A stretch of DNA of 64,000 nucleotides, taken from Vibrio methylphosphonaticus. GTDB taxonomy: Bacteria > Pseudomonadota > Gammaproteobacteria > Enterobacterales > Vibrionaceae. The notes beneath the pieces were generated by a model. It searched no databases. It saw nothing but the letters and a program-made list of their open reading frames with translations, and was not told where the DNA came from. The translations under genes and the position numbers were made by a program. Shown here piece after piece: positions 9,597 through 18,013 of this stretch. The first letter of the stretch is position 1. Every line of letters starts with the position of its first letter. The stretch lies in NCBI RefSeq assembly GCF_023634655.1, contig NZ_JAMKMS010000001.1:124001-188000 (forward strand), given 5' to 3'.

Positions 9597-12380
9597 ATGA
9601 AGAATTATGCATTACGTTTATCAGGTCTATCGTGTTCCCGCTGCGTGAATAAGCTTAAAGCTGCGTTGGAGAAAACGTTTGTCGATCTTAATATTCAGAC
9701 GATCAACACCACACAAATCCAATTCTCATCTTCCGCCTCTTTAGAAGACATCTACCCAACGATTACAGGGCTTGGCTATAACGCAGGTTACCATTATCAA
9801 TTTGATCTTAGCGGGTTAAATTGCAATAAGTGTGTTGCCAAGTTACAACAACACCTGCTATCCCACCCAGGCTTAACCATTCAACATATTGATACGCATA
9901 GTTTGGACGTGTTGGCTATTCACTCTAGTGATACCCTACAAACATGGATTGAAGAAGTCGGTTATCAATCGACATTAAAAACAACGGTGAACGAGGATAC
10001 GTCAGTACTCACGTCTATCGATTCCGTACCGACAAAAGCGACGCCTCAAACGTCGACAGAGCGACTATCTAAGAAACCATCCCACACTGAAGACGAAGGA
10101 ATAACGCCACAAACTACAACCATTCAGCTGCTTATCCAAGGCATGACCTGCGCCAGTTGTGTGTCTTCTGTAGAACGATCGCTTATGCAAGTTCAAGGCA
10201 TCGCGCGAGCTCGTGTGAATCTCGCCGAACAAAGCGCCGTCATCGCACTTGAGAGTAGCATTGAAAAAAATGCCGATAGTCATGCCATCACGCAACGTAT
10301 TCAAACGGCCTTAATCGACGCAGTAACCGCGGCCGGGTATCAGGCTGAAATCGTCAATGACCTATCAGCCAGCCAAGCGGCACAGCAGCAACGTCTTCTC
10401 GACCATCAACAGCGACAAAAGAAAAATACCATTGTCGCCTTATCCCTCGGCGCACCTCTCATGCTTTGGGGAGTACTCGGTGGCAACATGATGATAAGAA
10501 ACCCTCTCGATCAAGCTATTTGGGGAGCCATCGGGTTGCTGTGCTTATGGCTATTAGCGACCGCAGGACGAGATTTTTTTGTGAATGCCATTAACGCGCT
10601 TAAACATAAGCGAGCGACAATGGATACCCTTGTTGCGCTAGGTACCGGTGCTGCCTGGCTTTACTCTACACTCGTCGTCATCAAGCCAGACTGGTTCCCC
10701 TTACCCTCTCGACACGTGTATTTTGAAGCCAGTGCAATGATCATTGGTTTAATATCTCTGGGTCACTTTATTGAAGCAAAAGCAAAGGCGAGAACGAACC
10801 AGTCACTGCAAGCGCTGATGACACTGCAGCCAAAACATGCCATTGCCCTGATTGATGGTAAAGAGATCTCGCTGCCGATCTCAGATATCAAAGTCGGCAT
10901 GACACTACGTATTAAGCCCGGTGAGAAGATCCCCGTCGATGCGCAAGTTTCCCAAGGTCAAAGCTATGTTGACGAATCCATGTTAACAGGCGAGCCAATC
11001 GCCATGTCCAAGCAGCCCGGAGATTGGGTAGCGGCGGGAACATTAAATCGAGATGGGAGCTTAGTGATTATCGCATCAGGCGTAGGCAAGAACACCAAGT
11101 TATCTAGAATTATCACCATGGTAAGGGATGCGCAAAGTAGTAAGCCTGCTATTGCGAAGCTCGCTGACTCGATCTCAGCGGTCTTTGTTCCCGTTGTCGT
11201 TGTGATAGCGATCGTCTCTGCCTTAATATGGTTCTTGGTGGGCCCTGAACCACAAATAAGCTATATGCTTGTGGTTTCAACGACGGTATTAATTATCGCT
11301 TGTCCTTGTGCATTAGGGCTGGCGACTCCCCTGTCAATCACTGTCGGAATTGGTAAAGCAGCACAAGCCGGCATTTTAATTAAAGATGCCGACGCGCTAC
11401 AAAAATTGAGTCATGTCACGACCGTCGTTTTTGATAAAACAGGCACACTCACTATTGGTCAACCAAGCGTGCAGCAAATCTTTCTCTTTGATATCGATGA
11501 GCCAGAACTTGCCGAGCTCGTCGTTCCTCTCGAAAAACGCTCTGAGCATCCTTTAGCGAAATCTGTGGTCCAATACTGGGAAAATAGTCGACAGAACGAC
11601 ACGGGAGGTGAAGTTGAACAGTTTACAAACTTACAAGGGAAAGGCGTATCTGGGGTCGTTCAAGGCCGCACGGTATTAATAGCCTCACTCAATCACATTC
11701 AACAACTAGGGTTAAACACGACAGAGCTCGATCAAACGTTACAGCAATGCCAACGTCTTGCTGCAACCCCTGTTGTTGTCGTAATCGATGGCCACATCCG
11801 AGCGATCATCGCTATCGCAGACGACGTAAAAGATGAAGCGGCACACGCCATCGCCGCATTAAAAGCAAATGGTGTTCACACCGTCATGCTTACAGGCGAT
11901 AACCGCCACGTTGCTAATACGGTTTCCAAAGCAATTGGGGTAGACGAAACCATTTCGGAAGTATTACCTGAAGAAAAAGCCGACCATATAAAACGTCTTC
12001 AACGCCAATACGGCCATGTCGCAATGGTTGGCGACGGTATTAACGATGCGCCAGCGCTAGCACTTGCTGATGTCGGAGTTGCTATGGGGACGGGCAGCGA
12101 TGTCGCCATTGAAAGTGCGGCAATGACACTTCTAAACAGCAATCCAAATTCGATTAACTATGCCATTGAGCTATCACGAGCAACGGTTAAGAACATCAAA
12201 CAAAATTTATTTAGCGCCTTCATTTATAACACACTCGGTATTCCTATTGCCGCGGGCGTGCTCTACCCGATATTCGGTTTTTTACTCAGTCCTGTTTTTG
12301 CGGGTGCGGCGATGGCACTATCCTCCATCACTGTCGTCACAAATGCTAATCGATTAAGAAACTTTACCAGCAAGCACTAA
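9597..12380 (+). CDS. copA: Copper-exporting P1B-type ATPase CopA with three HMA domains
   Basis: Pumps Cu(I) from cytoplasm to periplasm. From the ATG at 9597 (927 residues) there are three N-terminal metal-binding segments with CxxC at Cys13/16 (LSCSRC), Cys76/79 (LNCNKC) and Cys185/188 (MTCASC). The ATPase core has a TGE loop, the CPC metal site at 569-571, the phosphorylated Asp613 in DKTGTLT, the SEHPLAKS histidine-proline motif and GDGINDAPAL. The reading frame stays open upstream to 9444, but the promoter lies inside that stretch, so the longer form is rejected. The DUF411 gene follows after 58 bp and is probably co-transcribed. Confidence 0.97.
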   Translation: MKNYALRLSGLSCSRCVNKLKAALEKTFVDLNIQTINTTQIQFSSSASLEDIYPTITGLGYNAGYHYQFDLSGLNCNKCVAKLQQHLLSHPGLTIQHIDTHSLDVLAIHSSDTLQTWIEEVGYQSTLKTTVNEDTSVLTSIDSVPTKATPQTSTERLSKKPSHTEDEGITPQTTTIQLLIQGMTCASCVSSVERSLMQVQGIARARVNLAEQSAVIALESSIEKNADSHAITQRIQTALIDAVTAAGYQAEIVNDLSASQAAQQQRLLDHQQRQKKNTIVALSLGAPLMLWGVLGGNMMIRNPLDQAIWGAIGLLCLWLLATAGRDFFVNAINALKHKRATMDTLVALGTGAAWLYSTLVVIKPDWFPLPSRHVYFEASAMIIGLISLGHFIEAKAKARTNQSLQALMTLQPKHAIALIDGKEISLPISDIKVGMTLRIKPGEKIPVDAQVSQGQSYVDESMLTGEPIAMSKQPGDWVAAGTLNRDGSLVIIASGVGKNTKLSRIITMVRDAQSSKPAIAKLADSISAVFVPVVVVIAIVSALIWFLVGPEPQISYMLVVSTTVLIIACPCALGLATPLSITVGIGKAAQAGILIKDADALQKLSHVTTVVFDKTGTLTIGQPSVQQIFLFDIDEPELAELVVPLEKRSEHPLAKSVVQYWENSRQNDTGGEVEQFTNLQGKGVSGVVQGRTVLIASLNHIQQLGLNTTELDQTLQQCQRLAATPVVVVIDGHIRAIIAIADDVKDEAAHAIAALKANGVHTVMLTGDNRHVANTVSKAIGVDETISEVLPEEKADHIKRLQRQYGHVAMVGDGINDAPALALADVGVAMGTGSDVAIESAAMTLLNSNPNSINYAIELSRATVKNIKQNLFSAFIYNTLGIPIAAGVLYPIFGFLLSPVFAGAAMALSSITVVTNANRLRNFTSKH

Positions 12381-12438
12381 TCATGCGTTAGCTGAGACGA
12401 ATGAAACATGAACCATAATGATAAATAAGGAATTAGCG

Positions 12439-12885
12439 ATGTCGAACTCATCACGCGTAATTAAAACACTGACACTTTCCATGGCGTTGGTGACTGGTTC
12501 TGCGTTAGCAACCAACGTTCTCACTTACAAATCTCCTTACTGCGGGTGCTGCAAAGAATGGGTCACTCATATGGAAGAGGCGGGGTTTGATGTCACTGTT
12601 GAAGACCATAAGAATATGACTCCCATTAAGCAGCAGCTCGGTATAACGCCAGAGCTTGCCTCTTGCCATACCGCAGTGATTGGAGAGTACGTTTTCGAAG
12701 GTCATATACCAGCAGAAGATATTCGTTCTTTCTTAGCCAATCCACCCAAAAATGCCAAGGGACTCGCCGTTCCTGGCATGCCTTTAGGGTCACCTGGCAT
12801 GGAGTATGGTGATAAAAAAGATGCGTATCAGGTGCTCGCGTATAATGAGAAAGGTCAAGTGTTTAGCTACCGTTCGTATGAGTAA
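12439..12885 (+). CDS. DUF411 periplasmic copper-binding protein (CopG-like)
   Basis: A 148-residue exported protein with a signal peptide ending near Ala24. The mature part begins with the family signature YKSPYCGCCKEW (Cys35, 37, 38), then ASCHTAVIG and EGHIPAEDI, and ends with a methionine-rich VPGMPLGSPGMEYG. DUF411 proteins bind copper and belong to periplasmic copper-resistance sets; a thioredoxin-like fold is known for CopG. The ATG at 12439 is chosen over an earlier in-frame codon at 12418 because AAGGA sits 7 bp before it. It lies directly behind copA, so CueR control is likely. Confidence 0.88.
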   Translation: MSNSSRVIKTLTLSMALVTGSALATNVLTYKSPYCGCCKEWVTHMEEAGFDVTVEDHKNMTPIKQQLGITPELASCHTAVIGEYVFEGHIPAEDIRSFLANPPKNAKGLAVPGMPLGSPGMEYGDKKDAYQVLAYNEKGQVFSYRSYE

Positions 12886-12895
12886 TAGGTAGACG

Positions 12896-12926
12896 ATGAA
12901 ATGCCACGGCAACTGTGGCATTTCAT
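12896..12926. terminator. Hairpin between convergent DUF411 gene and KdgM-like gene
   Basis: A perfect 12-bp stem (ATGAAATGCCAC against GTGGCATTTCAT) with a 7-base loop lies between two converging genes. There is no long T run on either side, so it may work as a weak or factor-assisted terminator or protect mRNA ends. Confidence 0.6.
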
Positions 12927-12934
12927 AATGGACA

Positions 12935-13681
12935 TTAAAAATTATATGTCCCGCCAATCAAGAAAGCGCTATTCGCGACGCCTGAGCGATAATAAGGATG
13001 ACGAAAGCTGCCTTGGCTTTTATATTCAAAATAAGGCTGAAAGGCATATTTGGTTAGCGTTAAACGAAACTCATGATCCATGGTGTTATCTGTGTAAGGG
13101 TACCAGGGGTAGTAGGCGCCGCCCATATGATAAATGTTGTTGTAGTGCACTTTAACAGGATGGGTTTTGAACTGGTAAGCGATTTTATTATCAAAGCGAT
13201 AATCCATGTCAGGCTTATAACCCCACTTGTCATGCTTTGCGTAAACTTCCACTCGAGTTCGGTGACTCAGGGAGATCCCCTCATCAAAGTCATAGCCTAT
13301 TTTAAACAACGGTCGAAACTGCATGGTTTCACCAAGCTGCATTAAGTGTTCATAACCCGCTCCTAGCCAAAATTGACGCGATAGCGCAAATTTTTGCTCG
13401 ATACCTAGCGTGGTTAACGGCGCTCTTGCCGAATGCCCATAATACACATCATGATGGTTGTGGTGGTGATCACTATGTGGTGTCGCCCCTAATGGAATAT
13501 CTTCAACTTTAAAGCGTAACGTTGTGTCGCTATCAAAGGTATGTCCCGCTTCCATTTTGGCGGTCACTTTGGAATCATACAAATAGGTACTATTGAATTG
13601 GACATTACCCTCAATGTAGGAGGAAGAAGCCAGAGATGAAAAAGAGAAGATGAGCGTTAGATAAATCAATAAGGTGCGCAC
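12935..13681 (-). CDS. KdgM/NanC-family outer-membrane barrel with His-rich loop
   Basis: A 248-residue beta-barrel if started at the GTG at 13681, which has AAGGA 8 bp upstream and opens a clean signal peptide (RTLLIYLTLIFSFSSLASS). The reading frame extends to 13744 but that adds an unlikely leader. The mature protein shows alternating barrel strands and ends in a terminal Phe (GGTYNF), the outer-membrane insertion signal. It is paralogous to the next barrel: both share GNVQF, EAGHTFDS, IPLG, LG[IV]EQ, FRPL/YRPL-KIGY and NTMDHE. KdgM proteins pass acidic oligosaccharides. This copy alone carries a loop of seven histidines (13433-13477). Its neighbours are copper genes; the substrate is unknown. 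Confidence 0.75.
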   Translation of the reverse strand: MRTLLIYLTLIFSFSSLASSSYIEGNVQFNSTYLYDSKVTAKMEAGHTFDSDTTLRFKVEDIPLGATPHSDHHHNHHDVYYGHSARAPLTTLGIEQKFALSRQFWLGAGYEHLMQLGETMQFRPLFKIGYDFDEGISLSHRTRVEVYAKHDKWGYKPDMDYRFDNKIAYQFKTHPVKVHYNNIYHMGGAYYPWYPYTDNTMDHEFRLTLTKYAFQPYFEYKSQGSFRHPYYRSGVANSAFLIGGTYNF

Positions 13682-14056
13682 AGCAGAAATCCTTAGGTGC
13701 TGAAATTTGGCTAGGATAATGCGCAGTTGGTGATGAATGGGCAAATGGTAACAATGTCAAAATAACGACAAATGCCAAGCAATATAAAAAACCATTATAT
13801 CTATAAAATCAGCGTGTTATTGAAAATATCTATTCAGCAGGTCAGAAGAAGTTTAGCCTAATGGTGATAATCAACCCACCGCTCACATTAATGCCTACTA
13901 TTTATCCAAAATAACTTAAAGGAAAGTTCCAATAAAATATTCCAAAACCTTCACAACAAAAATGAACCACCCTGATAGTAAAGCACCAGACACAAAAAAA
14001 GGTCCCCGCCGGGACCTTTGTATTATGGAAATATGAACAATATTTTTTACGCGGGC
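13682..14056. other. Intergenic region between the two KdgM-like genes
   Basis: About 375 bp of AT-rich sequence. It holds the upstream region of the His-rich barrel gene (a TTGACA on the minus strand at 13755-13760 with a poor -10) and, at its other end, the terminator of the second barrel gene. No further gene is visible and no CueR-type dyad was found. Confidence 0.6.
13994..14019 (-). terminator. Terminator of the second KdgM-like gene
   Basis: On the minus strand a 9-bp GC-rich stem (AAAGGTCCC against GGGACCTTT, CGCC/GGCG loop) is followed by an uninterrupted run of seven Ts. Confidence 0.88.
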
Positions 14057-14770
14057 TTAGAAGCCGTAAGAAGCACCAAGTACGAACGCGTTGTTCACTC
14101 GGCTGCTGCCATTTGCATCTTCAAGACCGTGTGCTTGACTACGGAACTCAACGTAAGGTTGAACACCTGTACGTGTCCATGTTGCACGAAGCTCGTGGTC
14201 CATCGTGTTAACTTTGTCAGCACCATTTGCGTCTTTGTCACCAGCAATTAGATAGACGTTATTGTATGACAGTGCTACTGGAGTATCTGCAAACTGGTAT
14301 GCAATTTTGTTGTCTAAACGGACGTCAGTGTCTGAGTTACGAGTTTGACCGTCTTGTTGATTGTTGATGTGCGCACGAGTACGGTTGCTTAGAGAAAGAC
14401 CGTTATCGAAGTTATAACCAATTTTAACCAATGGGCGGTATTGAATCGTCTCGCCACCTTGAATTAGGTGATGGTAACCCGCAGCTAACCATAGGTTATC
14501 TGTCACGCTGAACATCTGCTCTACACCTAGCGTTGTCGCCGGCAGTGGGCTCGCACCATCTTCAACTTTACCTAGTGGAATCGCATCAAACTCAACTAGA
14601 AGCGTTGTGTTTGAATCAAACGTGTGACCTGCTTCTAGCGTCGACGTCGTTTTAGAGCCTTGTAGGTACGTATCATGAAACTGAACGTTACCAGTTACAT
14701 AAGAAGAACCTGCGAATGCGCTTGTAGATGCTACTGCTAGTGCGGTTAGAGCGAGAACTTTTTTCATCAT
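14057..14770 (-). CDS. KdgM/NanC-family outer-membrane channel
   Basis: A 237-residue barrel with a standard signal peptide (MMKKVLALTALAVASTSAFA) and terminal Phe in GASYGF. It resembles oligogalacturonate and sialic-acid porins of the KdgM/NanC family, which are small monomeric 12-strand channels for acidic oligosaccharides. It is a paralogue of the adjacent His-loop barrel but has the short loop LGKVEDGASPLPATTLG where the other has histidines. It has its own terminator and a long upstream region with a CRP-like site, so it is probably transcribed separately. The substrate cannot be told from sequence. Confidence 0.78.
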   Translation of the reverse strand: MMKKVLALTALAVASTSAFAGSSYVTGNVQFHDTYLQGSKTTSTLEAGHTFDSNTTLLVEFDAIPLGKVEDGASPLPATTLGVEQMFSVTDNLWLAAGYHHLIQGGETIQYRPLVKIGYNFDNGLSLSNRTRAHINNQQDGQTRNSDTDVRLDNKIAYQFADTPVALSYNNVYLIAGDKDANGADKVNTMDHELRATWTRTGVQPYVEFRSQAHGLEDANGSSRVNNAFVLGASYGF

Positions 14771-15303
14771 AAATACCTATTTAGTTGTTTGGGTGACCGC
14801 TTATGTTGCGGTCTTGATTCATTGCCTATTTGGCTTGGCAACGATTTAACGACATTTAATTCGCGCAAACAAATAAATAGCTTACTTTAGTGATCATACG
14901 CACAACAACAAGGAATAAAAAAACATAAATATTTAAAAAACAACAACTTAAACAAAACTCCTAAATAATCTCTTAGTAACAAAAACGTTGTGATTTGACT
15001 ACACTCACAGAAAAATCCTAGAAATCACGCCAGTTCCAACTAAATTCACAGCCGTTCGACGCGTTACTCGCATTAACTATGCTTAAAAATGTGACAAAGA
15101 TCGATGAATTTAGATTTATCTTCCGCATTAAAGAGTTCTTAATTATCACTGTTAATCAAGTTGTTCTTCTATTTTTGACCAGATGGTTAGTAGGCAAGGA
15201 AGGAAAGTAAAGGCTAAAGTGTGCAAGCAAGCCTTGCCGCCGCGCGTTGTATCAAACACAATACGGTCATCATTGATGAACCTCTAAGCACAAGGAAAGA
15301 ACA
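14771..15303. other. Intergenic region between divergent KdgM-like and TraB/GumN genes
   Basis: About 530 bp, AT-rich. A hairpin GACCGC-N7-GCGGTC (14795-14813) lies in the leader of the barrel gene. A CRP-like site AGTGA-TCATAC-GCACA (14889-14904) fits catabolite control of an oligosaccharide channel. On the other side AAGGA precedes the TTG start at 15304. No ORF or small-RNA terminator is seen. Confidence 0.55.
14889..14904. promoter_or_regulatory. Candidate CRP site upstream of KdgM-like gene
   Basis: AGTGA-N6-GCACA matches 8 of 10 informative bases of the CRP consensus TGTGA-N6-TCACA. Its position about 120 bp before the barrel start is plausible for a cAMP-controlled sugar porin. Evidence is by eye only. 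Confidence 0.35.
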
Positions 15304-16182
15304 TTGTTAAATTTGGGTATGAATAAATGGTGGTTGTTTCTCCTACTCTGCACTGCGACTTCTCTTCAGGCAGAACCATTGGTTTGGAGAGCATCCCAGG
15401 GCACGCAAACTCTCTATATAGTAGGCACGGTTCATTTGGGTGATTCGTCCCTGTACCCTTTACCTGATGTTCTTATTCAAAACCTGTCTCAGAGCAATGG
15501 CCTTATTGTTGAAGCGGATCTATCCGAATCGGTTAGCTTGCCACATCAAACTCAGCACACAAAAATTGAATCTTTACTCAATGCAAAAGAGTACACCCAA
15601 CTTAAACACATCACGGATGTCACAACATTAGAATGGTCGACAATAAAAAGGCTCGCGCCATGGCAAGTAGCCCTGACTCTTCAGAATCACCAATTTCAAT
15701 CACTCGGTTTTCATTCTCGTTTTGGGGTCGATAACACCATGATAGAGCTCGCAAGTACTCATGGTGTTCCTGTTATTGGCTTAGAATCACTTCAATTTCA
15801 AGTTGATTTACTTGCCAAGCAAGATGATAACGGTGTGGCAATGTTAAAGCAGACGCTAGCTGAGTGGGACGACGGGGCGAACAATGTCCGTTGTTTAATC
15901 GCGTCCTGGAAGGCGGGTGATATCGATAACTTGAATACTCTGCTTGATTCCGCCGCGGCTGATCAGGCCTTTGAAGAGAATTTCATTATTCATCGTAACC
16001 AAAATTGGGCTCAGAAATTAACGACCGACTCTGATCTTTCGAACGGTACGTTTACCGTGGCAGTCGGCGCTTTACATCTTGTAGGCAAAGAGAGTCTAAT
16101 CCAGCTATTGACGCAATCTGGCTATGTGGTCGAACAATTGTCTCAACCTAAAAAAGCCCATTGCCACATCAAAACACAGTAA
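15304..16182 (+). CDS. TraB/GumN family protein, probably exported
   Basis: A 292-residue protein with an N-terminal hydrophobic signal (WWLFLLLCTATSLQAEP) and the family's GxxH motif in YIVGTVHLGDSSLYPLPD, followed by a mid-protein VPVIGLESLQFQ and the C-terminal TFTVAVGALHLVG that pairs with the first motif in the metallopeptidase-like fold. Members are proposed metal-dependent hydrolases; the physiological role is not settled. The TTG at 15304 has AGGA 7 bp upstream; the ATG at 15319 would have 22 bp and is less likely. It is monocistronic. Confidence 0.8.
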   Translation: MLNLGMNKWWLFLLLCTATSLQAEPLVWRASQGTQTLYIVGTVHLGDSSLYPLPDVLIQNLSQSNGLIVEADLSESVSLPHQTQHTKIESLLNAKEYTQLKHITDVTTLEWSTIKRLAPWQVALTLQNHQFQSLGFHSRFGVDNTMIELASTHGVPVIGLESLQFQVDLLAKQDDNGVAMLKQTLAEWDDGANNVRCLIASWKAGDIDNLNTLLDSAAADQAFEENFIIHRNQNWAQKLTTDSDLSNGTFTVAVGALHLVGKESLIQLLTQSGYVVEQLSQPKKAHCHIKTQ

Positions 16183-16582
16183 TTCCGTCTCAATTATGAG
16201 ACAGTCTCGCTGCGATTAATTATTGCTTTTATCATTTAATCGCCCATAAAACTAAAATGATCCTCACATCTATAGAATTCGAGAGACCGGCGTTCTTACA
16301 TGGCTGTAATTATTAAAGTTTTATGGGGTAAAAGTAAGATTGTGTTAGAAACTAAGTAAGTGGTAATGTTCTATTTTCTTAATTAACATTAACGTAAGTA
16401 CCTCTTTTCCAATTCGTAAATATTCTAAATTTCATAGTATTAGAAACCTATTCTTAGAATTAAAGCTGACTTGTTTATAATTAAAAATTTTTTAAATCTC
16501 ACTATTTTTTTTGACGTTTCCCAGTAAGCACACATAATAAAAGTGACTTAAATCACATCTTCAACAAAAAATAGGTACGTAT
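16183..16582. other. AT-rich intergenic region before the 62-residue protein gene
   Basis: About 400 bp. A weak hairpin GTCTCA-ATTA-TGAGAC (16186-16201) follows the TraB/GumN gene without a T run. The 3' part carries a promoter for the small gene. A 19-codon open stretch at 16300 has no ribosome site and is not called. Confidence 0.55.
16511..16557 (+). promoter_or_regulatory. Promoter with CRP-like palindrome at the start point
   Basis: A -35 TTGACG (16511-16516) and -10 CATAAT (16533-16538) are spaced 16 bp. Immediately downstream lies AGTGA-CTTAAA-TCACA (16542-16557), 9 of 10 matches to the CRP consensus. A site overlapping the transcription start would suit repression rather than activation. 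Confidence 0.5.
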
Positions 16583-16771
16583 ATGTCTTTTAAAAAATGT
16601 CGTCTCATCGCGCTATCATTCATTCTTGTAGCCTTACCGGGTTATGCTAGTGCGAATAGTGGGGAGGGAAATGTAATAGGGAGTGTTGTTCAGTGTACTT
16701 TGCCAGATGGGACTCAAGTATTAACTTATCAATTATATTGTAAAGTGGATGGTGGTCAATCTAGGTATTAA
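16583..16771 (+). CDS. Small secreted protein of 62 residues, unknown
   Basis: Not recognised. It begins with a convincing signal peptide (MSFKKCRLIALSFILVALPG, cleavage near YASA-NS), leaving a mature chain of about 37 residues with two cysteines (VVQCTLPDG and LYCKVDGG) that could form one disulfide. AGG sits about 8 bp before the ATG and a promoter with a CRP-like site lies upstream. It converges on the cueR-like gene, sharing a hairpin. The signal peptide, promoter and stop position argue that it is a real gene. Confidence 0.6.
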   Translation: MSFKKCRLIALSFILVALPGYASANSGEGNVIGSVVQCTLPDGTQVLTYQLYCKVDGGQSRY

Positions 16772-16783
16772 CCCTTCCCTTCT

Positions 16784-16815
16784 ATGGCCTCAATTTTTAA
16801 GTTTTTTGAGGCCAT
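16784..16815. terminator. Hairpin between the small secreted protein gene and cueR
   Basis: A perfect 10-bp stem ATGGCCTCAA against TTGAGGCCAT with a T-rich 12-base loop. It overlaps the stop codon of the cueR-like gene and lies where two genes converge. Confidence 0.6.
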
Positions 16816-17185
16816 CAATTATAGGGCATTCACTTTCTTGATTTCCAGGGCATTCCTCTGACCACCCTTCAAGTTTATCTATCATCGATTGAATTAATGT
16901 CAGTTGTACCTTTAATTCTTGTGTTTTATGTTCGACGATGTTTTTCACATCAACACTTAATCGCCTGGGATTTTTTTCAATCTTCAGCAGTGCTTTACAT
17001 TCTTCAAGGGAGAAACCGACCTTTCTAGCATTATTAACAAAATTCAACTCATCAATTTGTTCTTGAGAATAAGTACGATAACCATTAAGTTCACGGTCGG
17101 GCACTGAAATGATTTTCTTGTCTTCATATAACCGAATAGATTTCTGAGAAAGGCCTGTGATTGTCGACACTTCACTAATTTTCAT
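16790..17185 (-). CDS. cueR: Cu(I)-responsive MerR-family regulator CueR
   Basis: A 131-residue MerR-family activator: N-terminal winged-helix (ISEVSTITGLSQKSIRLYEDK, ENGYRTY-like LNGYRTYSQEQ), a long dimerisation helix and the metal loop. Cys112 and Cys120 in the segment EECPGNQESECPII sit at exactly the residue numbers used by E. coli CueR, and Ser77 (RRLSVDV), where divalent-metal sensors have Cys, is present. This points to monovalent Cu/Ag/Au sensing. Its probable target is the dyad before copA, 7.2 kb away. The ATG follows the stop of the lipoprotein gene by 24 bp, so the two are likely co-transcribed. Confidence 0.88.
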   Translation of the reverse strand: MKISEVSTITGLSQKSIRLYEDKKIISVPDRELNGYRTYSQEQIDELNFVNNARKVGFSLEECKALLKIEKNPRRLSVDVKNIVEHKTQELKVQLTLIQSMIDKLEGWSEECPGNQESECPIIDGLKKLKN

Positions 17186-17209
17186 CTACAGACCTACTCA
17201 TGTAATTTT

Positions 17210-17998
17210 TTATTCACCTATCATCCATGTTAGCAAATACTGTCGTTCAGTTACAGATGCTTCTCCGTACCAATATTGCAACATTTTCTCTGATTGTTTA
17301 CTCGAAGATAGCGAACTAGAAATCGATTTTCTATTAGATAGAGCCCACGACATGAACTTTTCTTGTTCATCAATTGACGACTTTTCATACCAATACTTGA
17401 CCATTGATACTGGTTTGGTTTCCTGAGTTTCGGCTATTGCAACGGCAGCAGGGATCGTTGCAACTGCATTACTTTTTACTAGTAATTCACTTTTTAATGC
17501 TGAGATATAGCCAGCAGCTAACTTGAACGTTACTTGATAGCTATTATTTGTGACTAAATTAAACACAAAGTCATTATCACCCACTTGCTCCCACGTTTTG
17601 CTATCTACTGGGAAGCTGAAGTATTGAGTCGCTGTACAATGCTCCGTACAAATACTTGTTGACGGTTTCGCCATCACTAAATCAACTTCCTTACCTAAAT
17701 ATGATGCTTTTTCAAATTCGGTGTAAGACTTAAAGTAGCTGACTTCCATGTTCACGTAACCAGAAAAATCTGAACTTGGGTCACTGATATTTTTAGACAA
17801 AGCAAGAACGACTTGTGACTTAACGATATCTGCACCATTGTTAGCGTCAGCAACAGGGTTGTAATTTTTCCCAATAACAGTTCTTTCATTTCCTCTCGAA
17901 CCCACTGACTCAACAGATTTAGAGAAATCACTTTTAGAATCAAGAGAAGAACAGGCTCCCAATAACAACGATAATACGACAACAGCTTTTCTTAACAT
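17210..17998 (-). CDS. Lipoprotein of unknown function with C-terminal repeat
   Basis: Not recognised. It has a lipoprotein signal (MLRKAVVVLSLLLGACSS, modified Cys16), then a roughly 180-residue domain containing STSICTEHCTATQYFSFPVD. The C-terminus holds two copies of a tryptophan-rich segment: MVKYWYEKSSIDEQEKFMSW and MLQYWYGEASVTERQYLLTW, about 45 residues apart. GGAGAGGA lies just before the ATG. A strong terminator lies only 15 bp upstream, and cueR follows after 24 bp. The location is the periplasmic side of a membrane; whether it has anything to do with copper is open. Confidence 0.75.
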   Translation of the reverse strand: MLRKAVVVLSLLLGACSSLDSKSDFSKSVESVGSRGNERTVIGKNYNPVADANNGADIVKSQVVLALSKNISDPSSDFSGYVNMEVSYFKSYTEFEKASYLGKEVDLVMAKPSTSICTEHCTATQYFSFPVDSKTWEQVGDNDFVFNLVTNNSYQVTFKLAAGYISALKSELLVKSNAVATIPAAVAIAETQETKPVSMVKYWYEKSSIDEQEKFMSWALSNRKSISSSLSSSKQSEKMLQYWYGEASVTERQYLLTWMIGE

Positions 17999-18013
17999 AT
18001 TCCTCTCCTTTGG

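Noticed and set aside
16300..16360. 19-codon open stretch beginning ATGGCTGTAATT
   Set aside because: No ribosome site and no conserved features; too short to support.
12935..17185. Copper genomic island or mobile element
   Set aside because: No transposase, integrase, flanking repeats or tRNA were seen, and base composition does not change sharply, so horizontal transfer cannot be claimed.
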